Below are positions 15,443-24,948 of a DNA stretch of 33,560 nt, piece by piece. Numbering within the stretch: position 1 is the stretch's first letter; each line of letters begins with the position of its first letter. The notes under the pieces were generated by a model. It was not told the DNA's origin and ran no database searches. It saw nothing but the letters and a program-made list of their open reading frames with translations. A program made the position numbers and the translations under genes. Origin of the DNA: Bauldia sp. (GTDB taxonomy: Bacteria; Pseudomonadota; Alphaproteobacteria; Rhizobiales; Kaistiaceae); assembly GCF_020442045.1 (NCBI RefSeq), contig NZ_JAGRLA010000084.1, positions 1-33,560 of the forward strand. The letters run 5' to 3'.

Positions 15443-17248
15443 ATGACGACCGTGTCCCTGGATAACATTCGCAACTTCGCAATCATCGCCCATATCGACC
15501 ACGGCAAGTCGACACTCGCAGACCGGCTGATCCAGCTCTGCGGTGGGCTTTCCGAGCGGGAGATGAAGGCGCAGGTGCTCGATTCGATGGACATCGAGCG
15601 CGAGCGGGGCATCACGATCAAGGCGCAGACCGTGCGCCTGACCTACCGGGCGCGCGATGGACAGGACTATGTCCTCAATCTCATCGATACGCCCGGGCAT
15701 GTCGACTTCGCCTATGAAGTCAGCCGGTCGCTCGCCGCATGCGAGGGCTCGCTGCTCGTCGTCGATGCGAGCCAGGGCGTGGAGGCGCAGACGCTCGCCA
15801 ACGTCTATCAGGCGATCGACAACGACCATGAGATCGTTCCTGTGCTCAACAAGGTCGACCTTCCCGCGGCCGAGCCCGAGCGGATCAAGCAGCAGATCGA
15901 GGACGTGATCGGCATCGACGCCAGCAATGCGATCGAGATTTCCGCCAAGACCGGCATCGGTGTCCCCGAAGTGCTCGAAGCGATCGTCACCCGCCTGCCG
16001 CCGCCTAGGGGCGACCGCAATGCACCGCTGAAGGCGCTCCTCGTCGACAGCTGGTACGACGCCTATCTCGGTGTCGTCGTGCTGGTCCGAATCGTCGACG
16101 GTGTGTTGAAGAAGGGGATGCGGATTCGCATGCTCGGCGCGGAAGCGACCCACGACGTCGAATCCGTCGGTGTCTTCACGCCGAAGCTGGTCGGCTGGCC
16201 GGAGCTCGGGCCCGGCGAGCTCGGCTTCTTCACCGGCTCGATCAAGGAGGTCGCGGATACCGCGGTCGGCGACACGATCACCGAGGAGCGGCGGCGGGCC
16301 GATGCGCCGCTGCCGGGCTTCCGGCCGGCCCAGCCGGTTGTCTTCTGCGGCATCTTTCCCGTCGATGCCGGGGATTTCGAGGACCTGCGCACCGCGATCG
16401 GCAAGCTGCGCCTCAACGACGCGGCCTTCACCTTTGAAATGGAGACGTCGGCGGCGCTGGGCTTTGGATTCCGCTGCGGTTTCCTCGGCCTGCTCCATCT
16501 CGAGATCATCCAGGAACGGCTGAGCCGGGAGTTCGATCTCGACCTGATCGCGACGGCCCCGTCGGTGGTCTATCGCATCACCCTGACCAACGGCGACGAG
16601 ATCGAGCTCCACAACCCGGCCGACATGCCGGACCCGGTCAAGATCCGCGAAATTTCCGAGCCCTGGCTTCGCGCGACGATCATGACTCCGGACGACTATC
16701 TCGGCGCGATCCTCAAGCTCTGCCAGGAACGCCGCGGCATCCAGGTCGACCTCTCCTATGTCGGCAGCCGCGCTGTGGTCCAGTATGACCTGCCGCTCAA
16801 CGAAGTGGTGTTCGACTTCTACGACCGACTGAAGTCGGTCTCGAAGGGTTATGCATCCTTCGACTATCAATTGACCGACTACCGGGTCGGCGATTTGGTC
16901 AAGATGCAGATTCTGGTCAACGCCGAGCCCGTCGACGCGCTTTCCATCCTCGTCCATCGCAGCCAGGCCGATCGGCGCGGGCGGGCAATGTGCGAGAAGC
17001 TCAAGGAACTGATCCCGCCCCACATGTTCCAGATCCCGATCCAGGCGGCGATCGGCGGCAAGGTGATCGCCCGCGAGACGATACGGGCGCTGCGCAAGGA
17101 CGTTCTGGCCAAGTGCTATGGCGGCGACGTCACCCGCAAGCGCAAGCTGCTCGACAAGCAGAAGGCCGGCAAGAAGAAGATGCGCCAGTTCGGCAAGGTC
17201 GATATTCCTCAGGAAGCCTTCATCGCCGCGCTGAAGATGGACGACTAG
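15443..17248 (+). CDS. lepA: Elongation factor 4 (LepA), ribosome back-translocating GTPase
   Basis: This protein has 601 residues, the normal LepA length. The GTPase domain shows G1 AHIDHGKST, the G2 region [12 protein letters not shown]3 DTPGHVDF, and G4 NKVD ([10 protein letters not shown]). Domains II, III and V follow, then the LepA-specific C-terminal domain with [17 protein letters not shown]. LepA binds translating ribosomes and helps them in stalled or mis-translocated states, and in 30S assembly. Start ATG at 15443 agrees with the family N-terminus ([15 protein letters not shown]). No lepB (signal peptidase) follows; otsB is next after 76 bases. Confidence 0.98.
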   Translation: MTTVSLDNIRNFAIIAHIDHGKSTLADRLIQLCGGLSEREMKAQVLDSMDIERERGITIKAQTVRLTYRARDGQDYVLNLIDTPGHVDFAYEVSRSLAACEGSLLVVDASQGVEAQTLANVYQAIDNDHEIVPVLNKVDLPAAEPERIKQQIEDVIGIDASNAIEISAKTGIGVPEVLEAIVTRLPPPRGDRNAPLKALLVDSWYDAYLGVVVLVRIVDGVLKKGMRIRMLGAEATHDVESVGVFTPKLVGWPELGPGELGFFTGSIKEVADTAVGDTITEERRRADAPLPGFRPAQPVVFCGIFPVDAGDFEDLRTAIGKLRLNDAAFTFEMETSAALGFGFRCGFLGLLHLEIIQERLSREFDLDLIATAPSVVYRITLTNGDEIELHNPADMPDPVKIREISEPWLRATIMTPDDYLGAILKLCQERRGIQVDLSYVGSRAVVQYDLPLNEVVFDFYDRLKSVSKGYASFDYQLTDYRVGDLVKMQILVNAEPVDALSILVHRSQADRRGRAMCEKLKELIPPHMFQIPIQAAIGGKVIARETIRALRKDVLAKCYGGDVTRKRKLLDKQKAGKKKMRQFGKVDIPQEAFIAALKMDD

Positions 17249-17324
17249 CGGTCATCGGGGTCTTCACCTGACCTTGCAACAATGACTGCTGCACCGCGGC
17301 CCGAAACAAGCGGACAATGCAACA

Positions 17325-18071
17325 GTGACCGAAACCCCGCCTCTGACGCCTGATGACTGGGCCTTCTTCCTCGATATCGACGGGACCCTGATCGACATCG
17401 CTCCGACGCCCGATACCGTTGTGGTTCCGCCGGGCCTTCCTGGCATCCTCGGACGGCTGCGCGACTCGACCGGCGGCGCGCTGGCCCTGCTTACCGGCCG
17501 CGGCCTGGACACCGTCGATCGCCTGTTTACGCCGGTTCGCCTCCCGGTCGGTGCCGTCCATGGTACCGAATTGCGTTTTCCCGACGGGCGCATCGAGGCG
17601 CCGGCGGTGGCGGACGCGCTCTCCGGGATAAGGAACCGTCTGGCAGACTTTGTCGCCGGACATGCCGGCACCCTGCTCGAGGACAAGGGGCTGGCGCTCG
17701 CCGTCCATTTCCGTGCCGTCCCGGAGCTGCATGATGCGGTCGAGGCGGAGGTGCGCGAGGCGGCGGCGGCAGCGGAGGACGTGCTGACCGTGCAGCCCGG
17801 CAAGGCGGTCTTCGAGATCCGACCGGCCCATGCCGACAAGGGCCACGCGCTTGGCGTTTTCATGGAAAACCCTGGATTCAAGGGGAAACGCCCCCTGGCG
17901 GTCGGCGACGACGTGACCGACGAGAGCATGTTCAAAGAGGCGGTTCGCCGCGGAGGGCGGGCATTGAGGGTCGGTGATGCCCAACAAGGCAGCCATGCGC
18001 GTCAAGCATTCGACAATCCCGACGGAGTACGCGCATGGCTTGCCGATCTGGTCGGCCAGCAACTGCGCTGA
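17325..18071 (+). CDS. otsB: Trehalose-6-phosphate phosphatase
   Basis: This 248-residue HAD-superfamily protein has a GTG start. Motif I is FLDIDGTLIDIAP with the nucleophilic Asp. GALALLTGRGLDTVD provides motif II (Thr), HGTELRFPDG follows, and VGDDVTDESMF is motif IV. It removes the phosphate from trehalose-6-phosphate, the second step of trehalose synthesis, in the cytosol. otsA, which makes the substrate, lies 125 bases downstream on the same strand. Trehalose protects against osmotic stress and drying. Confidence 0.95.
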   Translation: MTETPPLTPDDWAFFLDIDGTLIDIAPTPDTVVVPPGLPGILGRLRDSTGGALALLTGRGLDTVDRLFTPVRLPVGAVHGTELRFPDGRIEAPAVADALSGIRNRLADFVAGHAGTLLEDKGLALAVHFRAVPELHDAVEAEVREAAAAAEDVLTVQPGKAVFEIRPAHADKGHALGVFMENPGFKGKRPLAVGDDVTDESMFKEAVRRGGRALRVGDAQQGSHARQAFDNPDGVRAWLADLVGQQLR

Positions 18072-18120
18072 ATTGCCCAACTATCTGGAAAATAATGCTG
18101 CGATGCAATATATTGACGAT

Positions 18121-18200
18121 AAGGAGGAAAACTGATCGCCGATCTGGCGTTGATCGTGCATTGGCCTCATAGTCATCGAGCTAACGGGAGGTTGTCTTGA
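18121..18200 (+). promoter_or_regulatory. Orphan Shine-Dalgarno sequence and short CTG-initiated frame before otsA
   Basis: A near-perfect AAGGAGG (18121-18127) sits 76 bases before the otsA start, without an ATG, GTG or TTG at a usable distance. CTG at 18132 is four bases away and opens a 22-codon frame that ends in TGA at 18198-18200, overlapping the otsA TTG start (TTGA). It may be a leader peptide coupled to otsA, or an evolutionary remnant. Evidence is positional only. Confidence 0.3.
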
Positions 18201-19624
18201 GTAGGCTGATTGTCGTTTCCAACCGCGTTCCGCCGCCGGCTGACAAAGGGGCGAGCGCCGGGGGATTGGCAGTCGCCCTTCAGGCAGCGCTTCGGGACCG
18301 CGGCGGGCTCTGGCTCGGATGGTCCGGCGAGACAGCCGAATCCGAGGCGGAGAGCGAGCATATCCGGACCCGGGTCGAGGGGAATATCACCTTCTCGCTG
18401 GTCGACCTCACCAAGCGTGACCAGGAGGAATATTATAGCGGATTCGCCAATCGCGCGCTCTGGCCGCTCCTCCATTATCGACTCGACCTTGCCGATTTCG
18501 ACCGCCGCGACACGACCGGCTATTTCCGCGTCAACGCCTTCTTCGCCCGCATCCTGGCCGCGCAGATCCGACCGGACGATGTCATCTGGGTGCAGGACTA
18601 TCATCTGATCCCGCTCGCGGCGGAATTGCGCGCCCGCGGCATCACCAACAAGATCGGCTTCTTCCTCCATATCCCATGGCCGCCGCCGGACGTCTTCTTC
18701 GCCATGCCCTGGCATCGCCGCCTCCTCGAAGCCTTCACCAGCTACGATCTCGTCGGCTTTCAGATCGACTATGACGCCGAGAATTTTGTCAACTGCCTGG
18801 TCCGCGAAGGTCTCGGCCGCGAGACGAGTCGCGGAACCTTCCGTGCCGGCGATCGTGAATTCAAGGTCGGGGCGTTCCCGATCGGCATCGAGACCGAGGA
18901 ATTCACCAGGATCGCCGTCGAGGCCGAAAACAACGCGCTGGTCAAACGAATGGCGGTCAGCCTGGGCGACCGCAAGCTGATCATCGGCGTCGATCGGCTC
19001 GACTATTCCAAGGGTATCGACCAGCGGATGCTGGCCTACGAGCGGTACCTCGAGAAGAACCCCGCCTCGCATGGCAAGGTGGTCTACCTTCAGGTGACGC
19101 CGAAATCGCGCTCGGAAGTCCCCGAATATGCTGAGATGCAGCGCGAGATCGCCGAGACGGCCGGCCGCATCAACGGCGCCTTCAGCGATCTCGACTGGGT
19201 GCCGATCCGCTATATCAACCGGACCATCAAGCGTACGACGCTTGCCGGCCTCTATCGGCTCGCCGATGTCGGTCTCGTCACGCCGCTGCGCGATGGCATG
19301 AATCTCGTCGCCAAGGAGTTCGTGGCGGCGCAGAAGCCCGAGGACCCGGGGGTGCTGGTTCTATCGCGCTTTGCCGGCGCGGCCCGCGAGCTCGACGGCG
19401 CCGTGCTGGTCAATCCCTACGACATGGAGTCGACGGCTGGCGCCATTGCCGGCGCTGTCGCCATGCCGCGCGACGAGCGCATCTCGCGGTGGCGGAGCAT
19501 GTACGACCAGTTGACCCGCTACAACGTCAACCGCTGGTGCGAGGAGTTCCTCGAATCGCTTGAGACGCCGCTCAACGATCCGGCCTTCGGGTCCCAGCAG
19601 CCGCACTTCCTCAAGGCGAGCTGA
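18197..19624 (+). CDS. otsA: Trehalose-6-phosphate synthase (GT20)
   Basis: The protein has 475 residues from a TTG start at 18197, supported by GGGAGG at 18186-18191. The N-terminus [14 protein letters not shown] and the substrate loop SAGGLAVAL are typical. [48 protein letters not shown] and the donor-binding [16 protein letters not shown] are all intact. It joins glucose from UDP- or GDP-glucose to glucose-6-phosphate. Together with otsB it forms the OtsBA route. The gene converges on the ABC-F gene, with 30 bases between the stops. Confidence 0.97.
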   Translation: MSRLIVVSNRVPPPADKGASAGGLAVALQAALRDRGGLWLGWSGETAESEAESEHIRTRVEGNITFSLVDLTKRDQEEYYSGFANRALWPLLHYRLDLADFDRRDTTGYFRVNAFFARILAAQIRPDDVIWVQDYHLIPLAAELRARGITNKIGFFLHIPWPPPDVFFAMPWHRRLLEAFTSYDLVGFQIDYDAENFVNCLVREGLGRETSRGTFRAGDREFKVGAFPIGIETEEFTRIAVEAENNALVKRMAVSLGDRKLIIGVDRLDYSKGIDQRMLAYERYLEKNPASHGKVVYLQVTPKSRSEVPEYAEMQREIAETAGRINGAFSDLDWVPIRYINRTIKRTTLAGLYRLADVGLVTPLRDGMNLVAKEFVAAQKPEDPGVLVLSRFAGAARELDGAVLVNPYDMESTAGAIAGAVAMPRDERISRWRSMYDQLTRYNVNRWCEEFLESLETPLNDPAFGSQQPHFLKAS

Positions 19625-19654
19625 AAGCAGCGCGCATGATCACGCTGCTCTAGA

Positions 19655-21478
19655 CTAGGTTTCCTCGATCGACTCGCGGAGCAGCTCTATCCGCAGCCAC
19701 TCGTCCTCGGCCTCCGCGAGGGACTCCTGCGCCGTCGTCAGCGCCTTGGTCGCGCCGGCAAAGGCGTCGGGGTCGCGCGCATAGAGGTCCGGATCGGCCA
19801 GCGTTTCCTCGTGACGGCGCACGTCTTTCGTCAGCTCCGCAATCCGCCCGGGCAGGGTCTTCAACGCGTGCTGGTCGTTGAAGGAGAGCCGTTGCTTCGA
19901 CTTCGCACGAGGCTTCGGCGTGGTGTCCTCCTTCGGCGCGGAGCGGTCTCGCCCTGTATCAGGCCGTGCCCGCCCACCGATGCCGTGGCCCCGCTGCGCG
20001 ACCATGTCCGAATAGCCACCGGCGTAAAGCGTCCACTCGCCATCGCCATCCGAGGCAAGGGTCGCTGTCACGATCCGGTCGAGGAAGTCACGATCGTGGC
20101 TGACGAGGATCAATGTCCCGGGCAAGTCGGCAAGCATCTCCTGGAGCAGGTCGAGGGTTTCGAGGTCGAGGTCGTTGGTGGGCTCGTCGAGAACGAGAAG
20201 GTTTGACGGCCGTGCCAGTGCCCGCGCCAGCATCAACCGGCCGCGCTCTCCGCCGGACAGCGCCTTGACCGGCGCTCGTGCCTGATCCGGCCGGAAGAGG
20301 AAATCCTTCATGTAGCCGACGACGTGACGCGCTTCGCCGCCGACGATGACCGTGTCGCCGCGACCGTCGGTCAGGACCTCGGCGACCGTCGCTTCCGGGT
20401 CGAGGCTCTCGCGGCGTTGGTCGAGGGTGGCGAGCTCGACATTGGCCCCGAGCCTCACCTCGCCGGAATCGGGCGACAGAACGTCTGTCAGCAGGTTGAC
20501 CAGCGTCGTCTTGCCGGCTCCGTTCGGGCCGACGATGCCGATCCTGTCGCCGCGTTCGATCCGGATCGACAGGGCGCGGACGATCGGCCGGTGATCGTAG
20601 CTCTTGACGATTTCTTCGGCCTCGATCACCAGCTTGCCGGACTGGCGGGCTTCCTGGGTCGACATGGTGACGCTGCCCGTCGGTTGTCTCGCCCGGGCCT
20701 CGCGCCGGTCGCGACGCAGGTCGTTAAGCGCCCGCAGTCGCCCCTGGTTGCGCTTCCGGCGCGCGGTGACGCCATAGCGGAGCCAGTCCTCCTCCCGGGC
20801 AATCTGACGGTCGAGCTTGTGGCGGTCGCGTTCCTCTTCTTCGAGAACAGCATCGCGCCAGGTCTCGAAATCCGCGAAGCCCCGGTCCAGCCGCCGGGTC
20901 GTACCGCGATCGAGCCAGACTGTGGCGCGCGAAAGGGTCTCGAGAAAACGGCGATCATGGCTGATCAGGACGATAGCCGATCGCAATTCGCCAAGCATGC
21001 TCTCCAGCGCCTCGATGGCGACGAGATCGAGATGGTTGGTCGGCTCGTCGAGAAGGAGGATGTCGGGCTCCGGCGCAAGCACGCGGGCAAGCGCGGCACG
21101 ACGGCTTTCGCCCCCGGAAAGTCGACTTGCGGCTTCGTCACCGGTGAGACCCAAGGCCTCCAGCAGGAGCCGCGCGCGATGCGGATCGTCGCCGGAGGCG
21201 AGTCCCGCCTCGACGAAGGCGAGGGTCGTGTTGAAACCGGAAAGGTCCGGTTCCTGCGGCAGGTAGCGGATGGTGGTCGACGGCTGGAGGAAGCGTGTCC
21301 CCCCATCCGGTTCCACCATGCCGGCGGCGATCTTGAGCAGCGTCGACTTGCCGGAACCGTTGCGACCGACGAGGCAAAGGCGATCGCGCGCTGCCACCGC
21401 CAACTCGGCGCCGTCGAGCAGCGGCTCGCCACCGATATCGAGGCGAACGTCCTGAAGCAGGAGGAGCGGCGGCGCCAT
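19655..21478 (-). CDS. uup: ABC-F family ATPase, Uup type
   Basis: The protein has 607 residues from the ATG at 21478. It has two ABC domains without membrane segments: Walker A GRNGSGKST (about 39-47) and GPNGAGKTT, signatures LSGGESRR and LSGGERGR, and Walker B segments ending DEPTNHLD and DEPTNDLD. The linker between the domains is basic (RLRALNDLRRDRREARAR). A C-terminal helical, coiled-coil-like tail (from about residue 530) is the mark of Uup. ABC-F proteins bind the ribosomal E site; Uup has been linked to ribosome rescue, assembly and prevention of transposon excision. It starts two bases after prfC ends, so the two are cotranscribed. Confidence 0.85.
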   Translation of the reverse strand: MAPPLLLLQDVRLDIGGEPLLDGAELAVAARDRLCLVGRNGSGKSTLLKIAAGMVEPDGGTRFLQPSTTIRYLPQEPDLSGFNTTLAFVEAGLASGDDPHRARLLLEALGLTGDEAASRLSGGESRRAALARVLAPEPDILLLDEPTNHLDLVAIEALESMLGELRSAIVLISHDRRFLETLSRATVWLDRGTTRRLDRGFADFETWRDAVLEEEERDRHKLDRQIAREEDWLRYGVTARRKRNQGRLRALNDLRRDRREARARQPTGSVTMSTQEARQSGKLVIEAEEIVKSYDHRPIVRALSIRIERGDRIGIVGPNGAGKTTLVNLLTDVLSPDSGEVRLGANVELATLDQRRESLDPEATVAEVLTDGRGDTVIVGGEARHVVGYMKDFLFRPDQARAPVKALSGGERGRLMLARALARPSNLLVLDEPTNDLDLETLDLLQEMLADLPGTLILVSHDRDFLDRIVTATLASDGDGEWTLYAGGYSDMVAQRGHGIGGRARPDTGRDRSAPKEDTTPKPRAKSKQRLSFNDQHALKTLPGRIAELTKDVRRHEETLADPDLYARDPDAFAGATKALTTAQESLAEAEDEWLRIELLRESIEET

Positions 21479-21480
21479 CC

Positions 21481-23076
21481 TCAGCTCTCGACCGTCTGGC
21501 CCTGATAATCCTTGACGTCGGTGAAGGCGATGCTCGGGAAACGGTCGCGCTCGTGGCTCAGCATGAAGGACGAGGTCGCCATATAGACCAGCGCCCCATC
21601 GAGGTCTTCGGCCATGTCGCCCCGATGGCTGGCGGCGAAGGCATCGACATCGGCGGGATTGGCGCTCTCGACCCACCGGCAGACCTCGAAACGGGTCGTC
21701 TCGAACTCGATCGGCAGGCCATATTCCGCCGCGAGCCTCCCCTTCAGCACGTCGAGCTGGAGCGCACCGACAACGCCGACGATCGGTTGCGCGCCGTCGA
21801 TCGGCAGGAAGACCTGGACCACGCCTTCCTCGGCCATCTGGCGCAGCGCCTCGCGGAGCTTCTTGGCCTTCATCGCATCCTGCACGCGAACGCGGCGCAG
21901 GATTTCCGGAGCGAAGCTCGGCACGCCGCGGAACGTCAGGTTCTCCCCTTCGGTCAGGGAATCGCCGATCCTGAGTGTGCCGTGGTTGGGAATGCCGACG
22001 ATATCGCCCGCAAAGGCCTCGTCGACGGTGGCGCGATCCTGGGCGAAGAAGAACTGCGGTGCCTGGAGGCTGATCGGCTTGCCGGTGCGGACCAGCGTCG
22101 CCTTCATGCCGCGGGTCAGCTTGCCGGAACAGATGCGGGCGAAGGCGATGCGGTCGCGGTGGTTGGGATCCATATTCGCCTGGATCTTGAACACGAAGCC
22201 GGTCATCCGCGGCTCGTCGGGCGCAACGACTCGGGTTGATCCGGGGCGCGGCTCGGGCGACGGCGCAATGCGGGCCATCCGGTCTATGAGGTCGCGGACA
22301 CCGAAATTGCGAAGGGCACTGCCGAAGAGAACCGGGGTCAGGTGCCCCTCCCGGAACGAAGCCAGGTCAAAGGGACGGCAGGCCGCTTTCGCCAGGGCAA
22401 TCTCCTCGGCGACCGTCTGCCGTTCACTCTCGGGCAGGTAGTCGGCAAATGTCGCGGCTTCGAGCGTCTCGACCGGGTCCGGATCGTCACTTTTCCCGTC
22501 GAGCCGGTGGATTGCGTCCTGCTCGAGGTCATAGACGCCAGCGAAGGTCCGGCCGGAGCCGACCGGCCAGTTCACCGGCGCGGTGTCGAGCGCCAGCGTC
22601 TCCTCGATCTCCTCCAGGAGCTCGAAGGGATGGCGGCCCTCGCGGTCGAGCTTGTTGATGAAGGTCACGATCGGGATGTCTCGGAGGCGGCAGACCTCGA
22701 AGAGCTTCTTGGTCCGGGCCTCGATACCCTTGGCGGCATCAATCACCATCACCGCCGAATCGACTGCGCTCAGCGTGCGGTATGTATCGTCGGAAAAATC
22801 CTCGTGGCCGGGGGTGTCGAGCAGATTGAAGACGCAATCGGCATATTCGAAGGTCATCACCGAGGTGACGACCGAGATGCCGCGCTCCCGTTCGATATCC
22901 ATCCAGTCGGAGCGGGTCTGGCGACGGCTCGCCTTGGCCTTGACCTCGCCGGCGAGCTGGATGGCGCCACCGAAAAGCAGCACTTTCTCGGTCAGGGTCG
23001 TCTTGCCGGCATCCGGATGGGAGATGATGGCGAAGGTGCGGCGGCGCGCGGCGGACTGGGCGAGTTTCATCGGCAT
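21481..23076 (-). CDS. prfC: Peptide chain release factor 3
   Basis: The protein has about 531 residues from the ATG at 23076 (a second ATG at 23070 is two codons further in); the E. coli protein is of similar size. GTPase motifs are [46 protein letters not shown] and NKLDREGRHPFEL. RF3 removes RF1 and RF2 from the ribosome after peptide release and takes part in quality control. The frame extends upstream to 23163, but the family N-terminus supports the later start. It is the first gene of the leftward prfC-uup unit. The 282-base region upstream, up to the DUF1508 gene at 23359, contains no other gene that I can support. Confidence 0.97.
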   Translation of the reverse strand: MPMKLAQSAARRRTFAIISHPDAGKTTLTEKVLLFGGAIQLAGEVKAKASRRQTRSDWMDIERERGISVVTSVMTFEYADCVFNLLDTPGHEDFSDDTYRTLSAVDSAVMVIDAAKGIEARTKKLFEVCRLRDIPIVTFINKLDREGRHPFELLEEIEETLALDTAPVNWPVGSGRTFAGVYDLEQDAIHRLDGKSDDPDPVETLEAATFADYLPESERQTVAEEIALAKAACRPFDLASFREGHLTPVLFGSALRNFGVRDLIDRMARIAPSPEPRPGSTRVVAPDEPRMTGFVFKIQANMDPNHRDRIAFARICSGKLTRGMKATLVRTGKPISLQAPQFFFAQDRATVDEAFAGDIVGIPNHGTLRIGDSLTEGENLTFRGVPSFAPEILRRVRVQDAMKAKKLREALRQMAEEGVVQVFLPIDGAQPIVGVVGALQLDVLKGRLAAEYGLPIEFETTRFEVCRWVESANPADVDAFAASHRGDMAEDLDGALVYMATSSFMLSHERDRFPSIAFTDVKDYQGQTVES

Positions 23077-23358
23077 GGTCGCCGGCTCTGGCCGGCCTGA
23101 TCCCTGGCTGGTTGGGGGGCTTGGGACGCCTGCCGTCCGATGACGGCTATGCAGACGCGTCATCGATGCCGGGTGCTGCCGGGCCCGACATCGAACGCGA
23201 TGTCCTTAGAATACCCTTGGGAAGCCCGCAAGGTGGCAGACACATATGCCGGCCGAAGCTCCGATCGCTGCTCAGGCGTCATCGTTGGCTGTAGCGGTTG
23301 ACTTGCTTCGCGTACGGCGGGAGATTCTCTCCTTCCGAATCGCGCGGAGGCGAGGCAG

Positions 23359-23538
23359 ATGGCGTATAAATTCGAAGTCTACAAGGACAAGGCAGGCGAA
23401 TTCCGGTTCCGTTTCAAGGCTTCCAACGGTGAGACGATGTTCGGGTCGGAGGGCTACAAGGCGAAGGCCTCCGCCATGAGCGCGATCGAATCGATCAAGA
23501 AGAACGCGCCTGGCGCCGACATCGACGACGGCACCTAG
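23359..23538 (+). CDS. DUF1508 (YegP-like) small protein, single repeat
   Basis: This is a 59-residue protein. It begins MAYKFEVYKDKAGEFRFRFK and continues with a GETMFGSEGYKAKASAMSAIESIKK-type helix, which is one DUF1508 unit. E. coli YegP has two such units in tandem; a single copy is common in alphaproteobacteria. GGCGAGGC upstream gives a modest Shine-Dalgarno match. No function is established for the family beyond structural data. A strong stem-loop follows 30 bases after the stop codon. Confidence 0.88.
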   Translation: MAYKFEVYKDKAGEFRFRFKASNGETMFGSEGYKAKASAMSAIESIKKNAPGADIDDGT

Positions 23539-23568
23539 CCCGGTCCACCGCGAAACAAGCTGACGATA

Positions 23569-23597
23569 CCCTCGCCGGAAGCCGGCGGGGGCCGTTT
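23569..23597 (+). terminator. Stem-loop terminator after the DUF1508 gene
   Basis: CCCTCGCCGG (23569-23578) pairs over ten positions (one T-G) with CCGGCGGGGG (23582-23591) around the loop AAG. The T-rich tail (CCGTTTGCG) is short, so termination may be only partly intrinsic. Confidence 0.55.
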
Positions 23598-23692
23598 GCG
23601 TTGTCCGGCCATGCCTGCTCCGTGACATCGCGCTTTCACAACCACCGAATAATCAATTGCGATTCCCTTCGCGCCGGACGCGAGCGAAAAGC

Positions 23693-23742
23693 TTTATTAG
23701 CGGCGGACGAAGACCTATTAATAGCGGAGCGAACCGAGGGAG
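23693..23742 (+). promoter_or_regulatory. AT-rich control segment before the TelA-like operon
   Basis: TTTATTAGCGGCGGA (23693-23707) and TATTAATAGCGGAGC (23716-23730) form an imperfect direct repeat. The second copy includes the palindrome CTATTAATAG (23715-23724). These are the only AT-rich stretches in the 210-base gap. Either could serve as a -10 region or a regulator site; no convincing -35 partner was found. The ribosome-binding site GGGAG for the first gene lies at 23738-23742. Confidence 0.3.
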
Positions 23743-23748
23743 TTGCTC

Positions 23749-24948
23749 ATGTCGGACGTAACGATCAAGTCACCTTTGCAGTATCTCGACCAGGCCATGT
23801 CCGGCCTCCGCGACCTCGGACTCGTCAAGGAGACGCCGCCGGACGAGTCGCCGATCGTCGGGCTTCTGGAGAAGATCACCGACCTCGATCCCGACAAGAT
23901 CGCCGTGATTGCGCGGACCCTCAGCCAGATGTCGCTGTTCAACGAGGTTGTCCGCGAGCAGATTTCGGCGATGTCGGTCGGCCAGCGCTACGAGGAGATC
24001 ACCGAGGCGTTCAACTCGATCCGTGACGACGCCAAGGGCATGGTCGACCAGATCGAGGACGGCAAGATCGATATCTTCGAGCGGGCGACCAATGTCTGGA
24101 TGAAGATCTCGCGCGGCGACATCTCCGACCGCTTCGACAAGATCCACGACACCTATATCGAGGTGTCCAAGGACACCAAGAACAACATCGACCGCGAGCA
24201 CAAGATCCTCGAGTCCTACATGGATTTCCGCGGCGCCCTGAAACAGGCGGAGGTCAGCGCCCTCGAGGTCCTCAAGATCGCGGAGGGCAAGCTCAACGCG
24301 GCGAAAGCCGAGCTCGACACCGCGGCCGAGGCGGTCAAGAACTATGCCGGCGACGATCCGGCCGAGCGCGCCCGGCTCGAACTGATGCGTGACGAGCGGC
24401 TCCGCGCCATGCAGACCGAGGATGGCCGCTACCAGATCGCCAAGGACCTCGCCGACAACCTGACCATCGGCTACAACACTTCTGAAGTGGTGATGGCCCG
24501 CCTCAACCAGACGACCAATGCCAAGGAGCGGGTCTACCAACAGGCGGTTTCCTTCTTCACCACCAACGAATCCGTCCTGACCGCGCTGAAGGCGTCCTTC
24601 ACCGGCATTTTCGGCCTGCACGAATCGACGGAGACGCTGAACCGGATGAAGGAAGGCGTTTCACAGTCGATCGAGGTGCTGGCCGATATCGGTGGCAAGA
24701 TCCAGGAGGAGGCGCTCAAGGCCGGCTATGGCCCGACCGTCCGCGCCGATGCGGTCAAGAAGCTGGTCGACTCGGTAGTCAACTTCCAGGAGAAGTCGAC
24801 CGAGATCATCGGTGAGATGCGGACGCTGGCGACCAAGAATTCCGAGGAGATCCGCGACGCTGTGGAGGACGGCAAGCGCCGCATGGCCAAGCTCGCCGCC
24901 GATGCCACGGCGCTGAGCGGTGCCAATGTCATGGCCGGCAATGGCTGA
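23749..24948 (+). CDS. TelA-like (toxic anion resistance family-like) helical protein
   Basis: This 399-residue protein is almost entirely alpha-helical and charged, with no signal peptide or membrane segment and no cysteine. The C-terminal half contains a conserved stretch (NLTIGYNTSEVVMARLNQTT, residues about 237-256; FFTTNESVLTALKASFTGIF, 269-288; GLHESTETLNRMKEG, 289-303) resembling the TelA/KlaA family. That family was named for tellurite resistance, but its chromosomal members have no settled function. The ATG at 23749 has GGGAG upstream. Its last codons overlap the start of the next gene (ATGGCTGA), so the two products are translationally coupled and probably form a complex. The family label is a judgement by eye. 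Confidence 0.7.
   Translation: MSDVTIKSPLQYLDQAMSGLRDLGLVKETPPDESPIVGLLEKITDLDPDKIAVIARTLSQMSLFNEVVREQISAMSVGQRYEEITEAFNSIRDDAKGMVDQIEDGKIDIFERATNVWMKISRGDISDRFDKIHDTYIEVSKDTKNNIDREHKILESYMDFRGALKQAEVSALEVLKIAEGKLNAAKAELDTAAEAVKNYAGDDPAERARLELMRDERLRAMQTEDGRYQIAKDLADNLTIGYNTSEVVMARLNQTTNAKERVYQQAVSFFTTNESVLTALKASFTGIFGLHESTETLNRMKEGVSQSIEVLADIGGKIQEEALKAGYGPTVRADAVKKLVDSVVNFQEKSTEIIGEMRTLATKNSEEIRDAVEDGKRRMAKLAADATALSGANVMAGNG

Noticed and set aside
15422..17023. Open frame of 533 codons on the minus strand, opposite lepA
   Set aside because: It lies entirely opposite the conserved LepA gene, has a composition (Asp/Arg/Gly/His-rich) typical of antisense frames in high-GC DNA, and matches no family I recognise.
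23749..24948. Tellurite resistance as the function of the TelA-like protein
   Set aside because: The family name comes from a plasmid phenotype. No other tellurite genes are present, and the chromosomal operon context points elsewhere.
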